Source: Candidatus Uabimicrobium amorphum
GTDB lineage: Bacteria > Planctomycetota > Uabimicrobiia > Uabimicrobiales > Uabimicrobiaceae
DNA: 64,000 nucleotides
Reading direction: 5' to 3'
Assembly: GCF_009002475.1 (NCBI RefSeq)
Contig: NZ_AP019860.1
Span: 1,550,001 to 1,614,000 of the forward strand
Shown: piece by piece, positions 17,203 to 25,967 of the stretch
Position numbering within the stretch: position 1 is the first letter of the stretch
Layout of the letters: each line of letters begins with the position of its first letter
Translations under genes and position numbers: made by a program
Notes under the pieces: model-generated
Seen by the model: the letters and a program-made list of their open reading frames with translations, nothing else
Database searches by the model: none
Told to the model about the DNA's origin: nothing

Positions 17203-20200
17203 ATGAAAATAAGCAATAAAAAATTCGTTTGTACTTGTGGTAAAAAAATTCGCATTTCCAATACGCATCTTGGACAAACAGGACGCTGTCCCAACTGCGA
17301 CAAAAAAATACTTGTTTGCAAAACGTTTTTTCAAGATGAATCGCTCTCGGAAGATGTTACTCTCGTAGATCGTACAACGATACATTCTCAACCAATCATG
17401 GGAAGAGAGTTTGGTGATTACGAAATCGAACACAAACTGGGGCAAGGCGGTATGGGGATCGTCTACAAAGCTTACGAAACGAAAATCAAACGCGTTGTGG
17501 CACTCAAAATTATCTCCCATGGCGATGAGAATATGGTCTCGCGTTTCCAAAAAGAAATGGAAATTCTGGGAAAGTTACAGCACCCCAATATCGTACGTCT
17601 TCTTTCCTATGGAACGGATCCGCAAATTTATTTGACAATGGAATATTTAGAAGGAAAATCTCTCGCCGAAATCAACAACCTATCCTTTCGTCAAATAGCA
17701 AAAGTGATACAAAAAGTGGCATTGGCATTACAAGACGCGCATGACAGAGGAATTATTCACCGCGACATCAAACCCGCCAACATTATGCTTGTAGGCAAAG
17801 AACCCAAACTAATGGATTTTGGCCTAGCTAAATTACAACAAGACGACGAACAAATTTCCAAAACCGGTGAATTGCTAGGTACTGTGGCTTACATGTCACC
17901 AGAACAGGCCTATGGTAATCCATTGGGGAATTCTACGGATATTTATTCTTTGGGAGCAACGCTCTACAAACTATTGACATCGCGTCCTCCGTTTGAAGGA
18001 GACAACAATATAAATATCATTTTCCGCGTATGTTACCAGGACGCTATTTCGCCGAGAGCTTTGAATCCCGATATTCCCGTCGACCTAGAGGCAATATGCT
18101 TAAAATGTTTAGAAAAAGATCCTCGTAAACGCTACTCTTCTGCGAAGTCTCTTGCGGATGACCTACAAAATTTTCTACAAGGGCAGTCGGTAACAGCACG
18201 TCCGTACACGCCCATCAAAAAAGTATACAAATTTATTTTACGCCATAAACTTACCTTTGCTCTCACCACCCTATGCATACTTTTAACCATTATATTTACG
18301 GTTGTGCATATACAGTATTTGAAAAAATCGCGTCTCCAGGCTGCCGAAAAGCACAAATCTTCTAGTAAAATTTTGGCTAAATTTGCCTCATACAATGCCG
18401 ATATCAAGTTTAATGTTGGACTCACAAGAGAAAGTGGTCTACTCACCGGTCGCAGTTTGCAATTTTTGGAAGGCTTAAGTGGAGAAGATATTGGCAAAAT
18501 TCGCAACGGAACGCGCAAAATGCTCTATAGAAATTTACGTCACTACGGTTTGGTACAACGTTATTTATTGAATGAGGAATTCCCCACAGTACAGCACATT
18601 GCCTTTAACCAAAATGGTGATTTACTGGCAATGATCAATGAGGAAAATCTCCAAATATGGGACATCCCAAGCCATAAAATAATTGCAAAGATAAAACATT
18701 CCATCCAGGAAGTGTCTGACATATTCATGAGCGAAGACAAACGAACCTTTATTTTCGGGAAAAACGGTATTGTCTATCACTACAACGGAAAAAAAATCAC
18801 CGAGTATTGTGATGTCCCTAAGTCGATATCTATTGTAAAGTGGGAATTTCCTGATGTATATTTCGTGAGTGGCAAAAATTTGCACGTTTTGAATATTGAG
18901 GATAAAAAAACGACTCTTATTCGTGAATGCACGCAAAACATTACACACTTAGATATCTCCACAAATAGTGTAGTTTACACATCTTCTTCTCATGTACATG
19001 TGTACAACAAACATACGCACAAAATACAAAAATGGCGAAAACCCAAAAAAATGCGTTCCATGACGCTATGCCACGACGGACAGTATATTGCGAGCTATTA
19101 CGATGGATATCTGCGACTTTTTGACATCCAGGGCAATCGTATTAGTCGTAAAAAGCAAGGCAATTTCGAATACGACAATTTCGGAAAAGTTGAATTATAC
19201 ACAGCGCCATTCAATGACAATATTGTTTTTACTGTATCGTATTCCGAGATCATAATCACCGATTTTTTTGTTCCGGAAAATCCAGCGCTCATCGGTTATT
19301 TCGGAAATGATTTCCACCAAATCGCCATTCATCCGCATGCCAAGTATGTTGCAACAACAAATAAAAATGGTGTTTATTTGTGGGACCGCTCATTTGCTTT
19401 GCAATCATTCAATATCCCCACGAAAAAAGTACGCAAGCTGCGCTTTCATCGTTCCCAGAAATTAGTTGTTTTGCAAAATCAAATATCTGTGTGGCGAAAA
19501 GATCAGAAGTTGTGGACTTCCACAATACAAAATAGAATCATTGACTTTCGCATTGATGAAGACTATATCATTGTGAAGACAAAATTGGAAAATATCATTT
19601 TTACTATGACCGGAAAAGTCTTTTATCGCTGCCCACAACAGCGTTTTCTGCACATAGAGGCAAATGGTTCGACAATTGTTTACTACAGCAAGAAAGATCA
19701 CTGTATATGTGTGGAAGATATCAAAAATAAAATGCTGCAAAAAATTACTTTATCAGAAAAAATGGAATGCACTAGTTTGGTCGTCAACAGTCACCGTGAT
19801 ATTTTTTATACTCTCACCAACAACAATGACAATGGCATGAAAAAAGATAATTATAATACGACTCTTTGCATTGTAGATAAACAACTCAAGAAAATATACA
19901 GCAAAAAATTTTCGGTTTCACATGAAATTCTAAAATGTATCAAAGACCGAATTTATGTATTTACAAAAGACGCGCATCTAAAAATAATAGATCGCAACGG
20001 ACAGGTCTTAGAAAATATAGTTGATGTCCTCAATACATGGCATATAAAAGAAGACTACATCGTTTTTTTGAGAAATGCCCACGCCATTGTTTTCGAAACA
20101 AATGCCGATCGCAAAGTGAACTGGATTTTCCCTGTAGAAGGTGCCTATGATGTCGATTTTATTCAAAACACCATTGTGTTCGCATGCCCCAGGAGAATCC

Positions 20201-20382
20201 ATGTACGCAACATCGCTCACCGCCTAACAATGGACGACTTTAAACTACACAAACTCATTTCATCTACGAACAATAAAAAAAGCTTATCCGACTATGTAAA
20301 CGAGCATCCGCAAAAATTTACCGAACAAGTTTTTGACGGCAAGCTCGACGAAAATTTTGAAACCGAATATGCGGAATATTAG
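17203..20382 (+). CDS. large membrane Ser/Thr kinase: zinc ribbon, kinase, TM, propeller-like sensor
   Basis: This is a 1059-residue modular kinase. Residues 8-33 carry a four-Cys zinc ribbon (C10, C12, C29, C32). The kinase domain runs from about 70 to 335: GQGGMGIVYK, VALKI, IIHRDIKPAN near 187, MDFGLAK, GTVAYMSPEQ. A transmembrane helix lies at about 346-370. Residues about 440-1000 are a long series of short strand repeats (for example NEENLQIWDIPSHKIIAKI, SYYDGYLRLFDIQGN) resembling diverged WD40/quinoprotein blades, predicted extracytoplasmic. It probably senses an envelope signal. GAGGAA precedes the start. Confidence 0.9.
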   Translation: MKISNKKFVCTCGKKIRISNTHLGQTGRCPNCDKKILVCKTFFQDESLSEDVTLVDRTTIHSQPIMGREFGDYEIEHKLGQGGMGIVYKAYETKIKRVVALKIISHGDENMVSRFQKEMEILGKLQHPNIVRLLSYGTDPQIYLTMEYLEGKSLAEINNLSFRQIAKVIQKVALALQDAHDRGIIHRDIKPANIMLVGKEPKLMDFGLAKLQQDDEQISKTGELLGTVAYMSPEQAYGNPLGNSTDIYSLGATLYKLLTSRPPFEGDNNINIIFRVCYQDAISPRALNPDIPVDLEAICLKCLEKDPRKRYSSAKSLADDLQNFLQGQSVTARPYTPIKKVYKFILRHKLTFALTTLCILLTIIFTVVHIQYLKKSRLQAAEKHKSSSKILAKFASYNADIKFNVGLTRESGLLTGRSLQFLEGLSGEDIGKIRNGTRKMLYRNLRHYGLVQRYLLNEEFPTVQHIAFNQNGDLLAMINEENLQIWDIPSHKIIAKIKHSIQEVSDIFMSEDKRTFIFGKNGIVYHYNGKKITEYCDVPKSISIVKWEFPDVYFVSGKNLHVLNIEDKKTTLIRECTQNITHLDISTNSVVYTSSSHVHVYNKHTHKIQKWRKPKKMRSMTLCHDGQYIASYYDGYLRLFDIQGNRISRKKQGNFEYDNFGKVELYTAPFNDNIVFTVSYSEIIITDFFVPENPALIGYFGNDFHQIAIHPHAKYVATTNKNGVYLWDRSFALQSFNIPTKKVRKLRFHRSQKLVVLQNQISVWRKDQKLWTSTIQNRIIDFRIDEDYIIVKTKLENIIFTMTGKVFYRCPQQRFLHIEANGSTIVYYSKKDHCICVEDIKNKMLQKITLSEKMECTSLVVNSHRDIFYTLTNNNDNGMKKDNYNTTLCIVDKQLKKIYSKKFSVSHEILKCIKDRIYVFTKDAHLKIIDRNGQVLENIVDVLNTWHIKEDYIVFLRNAHAIVFETNADRKVNWIFPVEGAYDVDFIQNTIVFACPRRIHVRNIAHRLTMDDFKLHKLISSTNNKKSLSDYVNEHPQKFTEQVFDGKLDENFETEYAEY

Positions 20383-20390
20383 GACAACAA

Positions 20391-21239
20391 ATGCAAAAAG
20401 TAATTGTGACAGGTAGTGGCGGTATGGTGGGAACATACCTCATTCCTCTATTGAACGAAAAATATGACGTTCATGCGTTTCCACACAGCGATCTCGACGT
20501 GACGGACGTGCAAAAACTGACAAGCGCATTTGAGAAAATTCAGCCACAGATTGTTGTGCATCTCGCGGCGATGACCAATGTCGATCTTTGTGAAGAGCAG
20601 CCACAACAAGCGTTTTTTGTTAACGAACAAGGCACGAAAAATATTGCAAAGTGTTGTCGCCAGCACAATTGTACTTTGCTATACGTAAGCACTGGGATGG
20701 TTTTTGATGGTAATAAAACTTCGGCTTATGAAGAAAGCGATTGTGTGACAAGATCTGTCAATATCTACGGAGAATCAAAGTACAAAGGTGAACAAGCCAT
20801 TCAACAGCTACTACAAAAATTTTATATTGTGCGAACCACATGGTTATTTGGTGGGGGACAACGCGATAAAAAATTTGTGGCGAAAATGTTACAGTTGGGG
20901 AAAAAAAACGATTCTTTATCGGTTGTGGATGACACGTGGGGAAGTCCCACCTATACAAAAGATCTAAGCGCTGCTCTGGAAACTCTGTGCACTAAAGTAC
21001 CCGATTATGGGATTTATCATATCGCCAACGTTGGTCGCTGTAATCGTTTACAGTTTGCCCAAAAAATATTCGCCGACGCCAAGATGGATTGCACAACCAA
21101 GGGTGTCCGTTCTGCATCTTTTCCCACCAAAGCACCGCGTCCTTTTAACGAAAGCATCACAAGTACAAAGCTATCTGCGATTCATAAAATGCGCACATGG
21201 CAAGAGGCACTTCACGAGTATGTTACTACTGAATTTTAA
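20391..21239 (+). CDS. RmlD-like dTDP-4-dehydrorhamnose reductase family protein
   Basis: This encodes 282 residues of an extended short-chain dehydrogenase. The N-terminal TGSGGMVGTYL binds NAD(P)H, SDLDVTDVQKL and HLAAMTNVDLCE are the RmlD-specific segments, and YGESKYKGE carries the catalytic YxxxK. VRTTWLFG and the Trp-Gly-Ser-Pro-Thr run (DDTWGSPTYTKDL) are also typical. RmlD makes dTDP-L-rhamnose for surface polysaccharide. The other rml genes are not in the window, so a different sugar or a moonlighting role (MAT2B-like) cannot be excluded. It lies eight bases behind the kinase gene. Confidence 0.82.
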   Translation: MQKVIVTGSGGMVGTYLIPLLNEKYDVHAFPHSDLDVTDVQKLTSAFEKIQPQIVVHLAAMTNVDLCEEQPQQAFFVNEQGTKNIAKCCRQHNCTLLYVSTGMVFDGNKTSAYEESDCVTRSVNIYGESKYKGEQAIQQLLQKFYIVRTTWLFGGGQRDKKFVAKMLQLGKKNDSLSVVDDTWGSPTYTKDLSAALETLCTKVPDYGIYHIANVGRCNRLQFAQKIFADAKMDCTTKGVRSASFPTKAPRPFNESITSTKLSAIHKMRTWQEALHEYVTTEF

Positions 21240-21248
21240 GGTTACACA

Positions 21249-21920
21249 ATGCACATTCCCATTTTATACCAGGATGAATCTATCGTAGTTGTCTCAAAGC
21301 CACCAAAACTTCTGGTACACAGAACAGATATGGCAAAGGATAATATATTCCTACTACAAACGTTATCGCAACAAATAGATAAATACCTATACCCTATTCA
21401 TCGTCTCGACCGCGCCGCATCAGGAGCGATCGCTTTCGCTCTCACCAAAGAAGACGCAAAACTATTACAAGAATCTCTACAATCCACAGAGACACGCAAA
21501 GAATACATTGCCTTTGTACGTGGTTCCGCACCTGAGGAATGGACCATGGAACGCGAGTTGACTAGTGAAAAAGGAGTAAAGCAACACGCACGCACCCATT
21601 TTCACAAAATAAGTGAATTTTTTCGCTGTTCTCTTATCCGCGCACAAATCTTTACAGGACGCAAACACCAAATTCGTCGCCACTTAGCTCACAGTGCTCA
21701 TCAAATTTTGGGTGATACTAGCTACGGAAAAGGTAAAATCAATCGCTTTTTTCGTGCCGAATATGGATTGCCACGTCTATGTTTGCATGCAAAATGGCTA
21801 GAGTTTAAACATCCGCGTCACGACAAAATCGTTCAAATAAACGCACCACTTGCAGACGACTTTCGTTCTTTTTTATTGCGTTTACCAGAGTGCGACAAAG
21901 AAATTGTTGCCTCTTTATAG
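21249..21920 (+). CDS. RluA-type RNA pseudouridine synthase, TruC-like
   Basis: This encodes 223 residues without an S4 domain. The catalytic motif HRLDRAASG (Asp near residue 57) and RKEYIAFVRG, ARTHF, TGRKHQIRRHLAHSAHQILGDTSYG and LCLHA are present in family order. The short length and the opening 'ILYQDESIVVVSKPP' match TruC, which makes pseudouridine 65 in tRNA; RluA subtypes cannot be excluded. It is the last gene of the patB-kinase-rmlD unit, nine bases after rmlD. Confidence 0.85.
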   Translation: MHIPILYQDESIVVVSKPPKLLVHRTDMAKDNIFLLQTLSQQIDKYLYPIHRLDRAASGAIAFALTKEDAKLLQESLQSTETRKEYIAFVRGSAPEEWTMERELTSEKGVKQHARTHFHKISEFFRCSLIRAQIFTGRKHQIRRHLAHSAHQILGDTSYGKGKINRFFRAEYGLPRLCLHAKWLEFKHPRHDKIVQINAPLADDFRSFLLRLPECDKEIVASL

Positions 21921-22089
21921 AATTGGCAAGTATGTATTTGTGTTACTCCCGGAGTCAGACACGTAATCTTTTTTTGGTAAAAATTTAGTTATTGACGTTC
22001 TGCGAATGTCGCAACATTGTAACAACAACTTTGAGTAGGCTAACCGTCAGATTGGGTAAAATATTTATTTTTGTTCTGTTAGGAAGAAC

Positions 22090-23490
22090 ATGAATCTCAT
22101 CACACGTAAAGAATTTCTAAAAAAATCCGCTCTTTTTTTGGCATTTGGTTTTACGAATCTATGGGCCGAAGACACAAATGAAAACTACGATGTAATTGTT
22201 GTAGGAGCTGGAGTAGCGGGACTGACAACGGCCCGCGAATTGATAAATCAAGGGGTTAAATCGGTTTTAGTCATAGAAGCGCGAAATAGAGTCGGAGGAA
22301 GAACATACAACATACCAACAGCTGGCAATGGTTATGCCGAAGCGGGAGGTCAATGGATAGGACCGACACAAACAGAAATACAAAAGTTGATTCGCGACTT
22401 GGGGATAAATTCATTTCCCATGTATACGCAAGGACGCGCCATAGGTATGCCTGCCAGAGGATCTGCCGATGATGAATTGTCACCGAGTGATTGGCAAGAT
22501 TACGATCGCGTAAAAGCACAACTGGAAAGAATGGCAAAGACCATTCCTGTAAATGCACCGTGGGTCGCACCACGTGCCAAACAGTGGGATCGAATGACCG
22601 CAGGAGAATGGTTAGATAATAATGCTCAATCGGAAATTTCGCGTTTTCTACTGGAAATAGATATCATGATGCCACTGAGTACAACATCTGAGAATCTTTC
22701 ATTACTATACTACTTGTATTACATTCGTTCTGCGGGAAGTTTAGACGCCATAAACCGTACCGCACAGACAAGTCGCATTGTAGGAGGGGCGCACAGCATA
22801 TCTTTAAAGATGGCGCAAAATATGCGAAAAAATATATTGCTCAATAGCCCTGTACAACGGATAGAAAATAAAGATAAACATGTGGTTGTTCATACGAGAA
22901 ATAAATCTTTCCGTGCGCAAAGATTGGTGATGGCCATGATGCCTCGCGATGTCACGCGAATAGAAATCACACCACAGTTGAGTCGCCGCCGGAGATTGTT
23001 AAACGAAAATTGGACAGCCACCTCAGGAGCAAAGATCAGTGTTGTTTATTCAGAGCCTTTCTGGCGTAAAAAAGGTTTAAATGGTCAATCTATCGGAGAA
23101 TCCGGACCCGTCAGTGCAACGTTTGACAACTCACCTCATTCAGGAAAACCAGGCGTTTTGTTAGTCTTTCCTGACGATGAATGGATGACGCGTAGTCTTT
23201 CTAGTCGCAAAAATGCCATCATCAATCAACTTGTTCAATTGTTTGGCAACGAAGCGCGAAATTTCATTGATTATAAAGAATACAATTGGGGGAACGATGC
23301 GTGGAGCAGTGGTTGTGTTTCTCCGTTACAACCAAATATTTTAACACAATACGGAAGTGAAATTCGCAAACCGGTAGGTCGTATACACTGGGCCGGAACC
23401 GAAACTTCAGTAATTTGGACTGGTTATATTGAAGGGGCGGTGAGATCAGGACAAAGAGTTGCCCGTGAAGTAAGATCTCTGATAAAATAG
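22090..23490 (+). CDS. exported flavin amine oxidase (monoamine oxidase family)
   Basis: This encodes 466 residues. The first 26 look like a signal sequence (RKEFLKKSALFLAFGFTNLWA). Next come the FAD dinucleotide fold VVGAGVAGLTTARELI, the acidic strand end EARNRVGGRTY, and AGGQWIGPTQ. The C-terminal FAD-binding segment reads IHWAGTETSVIWTGYIEGAV. The Cys of WSSGCVSP could be the covalent flavin site seen in mitochondrial MAO, but spacing should be modelled. Members oxidise primary or secondary amines to aldehydes and hydrogen peroxide. A strong terminator lies 50 bases downstream. Confidence 0.87.
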   Translation: MNLITRKEFLKKSALFLAFGFTNLWAEDTNENYDVIVVGAGVAGLTTARELINQGVKSVLVIEARNRVGGRTYNIPTAGNGYAEAGGQWIGPTQTEIQKLIRDLGINSFPMYTQGRAIGMPARGSADDELSPSDWQDYDRVKAQLERMAKTIPVNAPWVAPRAKQWDRMTAGEWLDNNAQSEISRFLLEIDIMMPLSTTSENLSLLYYLYYIRSAGSLDAINRTAQTSRIVGGAHSISLKMAQNMRKNILLNSPVQRIENKDKHVVVHTRNKSFRAQRLVMAMMPRDVTRIEITPQLSRRRRLLNENWTATSGAKISVVYSEPFWRKKGLNGQSIGESGPVSATFDNSPHSGKPGVLLVFPDDEWMTRSLSSRKNAIINQLVQLFGNEARNFIDYKEYNWGNDAWSSGCVSPLQPNILTQYGSEIRKPVGRIHWAGTETSVIWTGYIEGAVRSGQRVAREVRSLIK

Positions 23491-23539
23491 TCAAGTCGTT
23501 TACCTCTTTTATAGGCGTTATTCAAAACCGAAAATAACT

Positions 23540-23579
23540 ATCATAGGTAGATTTGATGTACTCTACCTATGATTTTTTA
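23540..23579 (+). terminator. rho-independent terminator of the amine oxidase gene
   Basis: ATCATAGGTAGA (23540-23551) pairs perfectly with 23562-23573 across a ten-base loop, followed by a run of six T. The hairpin overlaps the last codons of the convergent SAP gene (stop at 23567). Confidence 0.85.
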
Positions 23580-24184
23580 GCATTCCACTTTTTCCAAGAC
23601 GTGTACGTTTTGGGAATATCCAACTCTTTTAAATTTTCCCAATGTTTGATAGCCTCTTCTCTTGTGGCGTTTTTTTCATTTGCTAAAAAGTCCGCAACAA
23701 AATTGATATAACGTCCATGAGGAACACGGGCAAAAGGCTCTTCACTCTGATTTAGCTCAATATATTTGTGAACTAAATCTCCATAAGTGATCTCTTTTCC
23801 CAAAGTTATTTGTTCTTCTCGCCAGCGATTTAAACGATAGCGTACCCCTGACCTTTCTCGTAAGTCAGGTACTATTTTCTTGGCCTCTGTTACAATGAAT
23901 TCTTTGGTTTGTTTATTACTGGTGTAGTGAACGACTTTAAGAGTAAGACTAAGACCTTTGCTAATATCTTTTTCGCCGGTTTTTTTGAGGTTTCTTTTTG
24001 TGGGATTTTTCACCTTACCAGTACGCAAAAAGTCTTTTATGGCTTTTTCTAGCTCATCTTTTCTTAGTTTAGACGTCGATGGTATTCCCAACTCTTTCGC
24101 AAAAACTCGCAGTTCATCCACATACCAATAACCATTATCAAACTCTGTTTCTGTCATTTTTGGCGACAAACTATTTTGACTCAT
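23567..24184 (-). CDS. SAP-domain protein
   Basis: This encodes 205 residues. Residues 17-53 (YWYVDELRVFAKELGIPSTS, then KLRKDELEKAIKDFLRTGK) match a SAP helix-extended-loop-helix, a nucleic-acid-binding motif. Residues about 85-200 contain VRYRLNRWREEQITLGKEITYGDLVHKYIELNQ followed by a helical repeat of similar style, as seen in a bacterial SAP family of unknown function. The C-terminal codons are used as terminator for the opposite gene. There is no signal peptide, and the start has only a weak AAGAAAG site. DNA or RNA binding is a reasonable inference; no pathway is shown. Confidence 0.75.
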   Translation of the reverse strand: MSQNSLSPKMTETEFDNGYWYVDELRVFAKELGIPSTSKLRKDELEKAIKDFLRTGKVKNPTKRNLKKTGEKDISKGLSLTLKVVHYTSNKQTKEFIVTEAKKIVPDLRERSGVRYRLNRWREEQITLGKEITYGDLVHKYIELNQSEEPFARVPHGRYINFVADFLANEKNATREEAIKHWENLKELDIPKTYTSWKKWNAKKS

Positions 24185-24257
24185 ATTTTTCTTTCTTTTC
24201 GTTTCCCAAATTGATCTTATTTTAAAATTTAGTTAAAAAGTGAATGTATATATTTCG

Positions 24258-24293
24258 TATAGATTTATTCGTTTTGAAGCGAATAAATCTATA
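24258..24293. terminator. 14-bp perfect inverted repeat, probable terminator
   Basis: TATAGATTTATTCG (24258-24271) pairs exactly with 24280-24293 over the loop TTTTGAAG. With one bulge the stem extends by CGAAA on both sides. It lies between the HEAT gene stop (24338) and the SAP gene start (24184), both on the minus strand. There is no long T-run, so termination efficiency is uncertain. Confidence 0.6.
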
Positions 24294-24337
24294 CCGAAAC
24301 GAACACTACAAAATAATGGATATGCAAACGATATTTT

Positions 24338-25789
24338 CTACTTGTCCATGATTTTGTTCTTGGAAAAAGTATTTTGTTCGATGGTTTGTAAAACGTATTC
24401 CATTACATTTTTCTCATAAGGAATTGTCGTGTTATTTATGATGGATTGTAACTTTTTACATATAGTAGTTTTGTGTTCTTTCCAATCTAAAAATTGTGAA
24501 GAACGCGCGATAGAAACGCGAACGTTGTAGTCAGGGTCATTGAGTGCCTCCATGAGAATATGTGCTTTTTTCTCTAAATTTATTTTGAGCTGTGCAATTT
24601 TGGAATAGTAAATTTCTCTTATTTGGTTGTCGTTTTCTGACTTCGCTAGAGACAATAGGCTTTCTAGATGTTCTCCCCGCTCCATTTGCAAACACTGTGC
24701 GGCATAAAAACGCATAAACGAATCTTTGTTGGTTTTAAGTATATTCAAGAGATAAGGAGTCGTTTTTTCTCCCATTTTTTCCACAATGTCATACGCCATC
24801 GTCGAAGATTGTGAACGACCTAACCGTGGAAATAGTTCCAGTAGATCCAAAACGTAATTTTCGGAACACGTCTTGTCGAATAATCTAAGCAACAATGACT
24901 CTAAAAATTTAAGATTTGTATCACCTCTACTCATCAATTGCGACATACAAAATGGCACCCACTCTTCTTTTATGGAAGCCTTAAACAAAATTTCGTGTCG
25001 TTTCCACAGTATTTTTTCTCTCACCAACAAAAGAGGTAAACAATCCTCCACAAATGACTGTAGCTTTTGTACTTTTTCTTTCCACGGAGATGAAAATTCA
25101 ACATTATGTTTGGACAGCGAATCTGCGGCAAACAAAACGACCAATTGTTTTTCGTCTTGTAAGCATTTTGTCAATTCGATCTTGGTTGCTTCGGATAAAA
25201 CAGACAAATTTCCCAACGATCTAGCGGCAAAGGCTCTCACTACAGAATAGTCATCTTTTAAAGCTTTCAAAACAGATGGTATACTAATAGGTGAGATCGT
25301 ATCTAAATTCGCTAGAGCTTTTGCGCAACCTCGACGTATACGCCAATTTGCATTCTCTAAATTTACCACTAGTAACTTCTCCAACTGTGGTGGTATTTTT
25401 CCGGAAATCAAATCTACGGCATGAATACATAGTCGTTCGTGATCACCTTGTAAACTCTTTGTGATCGCCGGTAAAATTTCGCTATGAGTAGAATTCATTA
25501 TTTTTAGAGTTTTAAAAGCGTCTAACCTTACATAGACATCTTCATCTTGCAGAAGAGGGACCACTTTTTCTTCGATATCTTGGTACCTAGAAGAGGCATT
25601 AGAAGAACCTACATAGTAAAATATCCTGTGTAAAGCATGTCTCTTTGCCCTTGCACTTGAAGAACTGAGATCATGTATGTAACCTTCAAAAGAAGGATAG
25701 CTTATTTGTGAAAGCGAGGGAAGAACAGTAAAAACAATAACTGTTATGACAAACGTAAAAAGTAAAAGCATTTTTATATATTTTGGCAT
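24338..25789 (-). CDS. exported or membrane-anchored HEAT-repeat protein
   Basis: This encodes 483 residues. Residues 7-27 are a hydrophobic segment that may be a signal peptide or anchor (LLLFTFVITVIVFTVLPSLS). The rest is a series of about ten HEAT-like helical pairs, for example EDVYVRLDAFKTLKIM, WRIRRGCAKALANLDT, YSVVRAFAARSLGNL and YNVRVSIARSSQFLD. Such solenoids bind other proteins. AAAGG precedes ATG 25789. The gene lies about 180 bases downstream of the large coiled-coil kinase gene on the same strand, so a functional partnership is possible but not shown. Confidence 0.8.
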   Translation of the reverse strand: MPKYIKMLLLFTFVITVIVFTVLPSLSQISYPSFEGYIHDLSSSSARAKRHALHRIFYYVGSSNASSRYQDIEEKVVPLLQDEDVYVRLDAFKTLKIMNSTHSEILPAITKSLQGDHERLCIHAVDLISGKIPPQLEKLLVVNLENANWRIRRGCAKALANLDTISPISIPSVLKALKDDYSVVRAFAARSLGNLSVLSEATKIELTKCLQDEKQLVVLFAADSLSKHNVEFSSPWKEKVQKLQSFVEDCLPLLLVREKILWKRHEILFKASIKEEWVPFCMSQLMSRGDTNLKFLESLLLRLFDKTCSENYVLDLLELFPRLGRSQSSTMAYDIVEKMGEKTTPYLLNILKTNKDSFMRFYAAQCLQMERGEHLESLLSLAKSENDNQIREIYYSKIAQLKINLEKKAHILMEALNDPDYNVRVSIARSSQFLDWKEHKTTICKKLQSIINNTTIPYEKNVMEYVLQTIEQNTFSKNKIMDK

Positions 25790-25967
25790 AATAGTACCTT
25801 TATGATTGCGTTAATAATTTTGATAATTAGGGTTGCTTATTTTTTTACTCTAAAATGCAACCTAAAATAATAAAACTAAAATTATACAAAAGGAACGCAT
25901 TTGACAAAATATAAAAAATTTGTAAAAACGCAGAGTCGTTATGTGTTGGTCCTTAGTGTAGAGAGCG

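Noticed and set aside
24185..24337. Small gene between the SAP and HEAT genes
   Set aside because: The gap holds only the inverted repeat; no frame with a plausible start exists.
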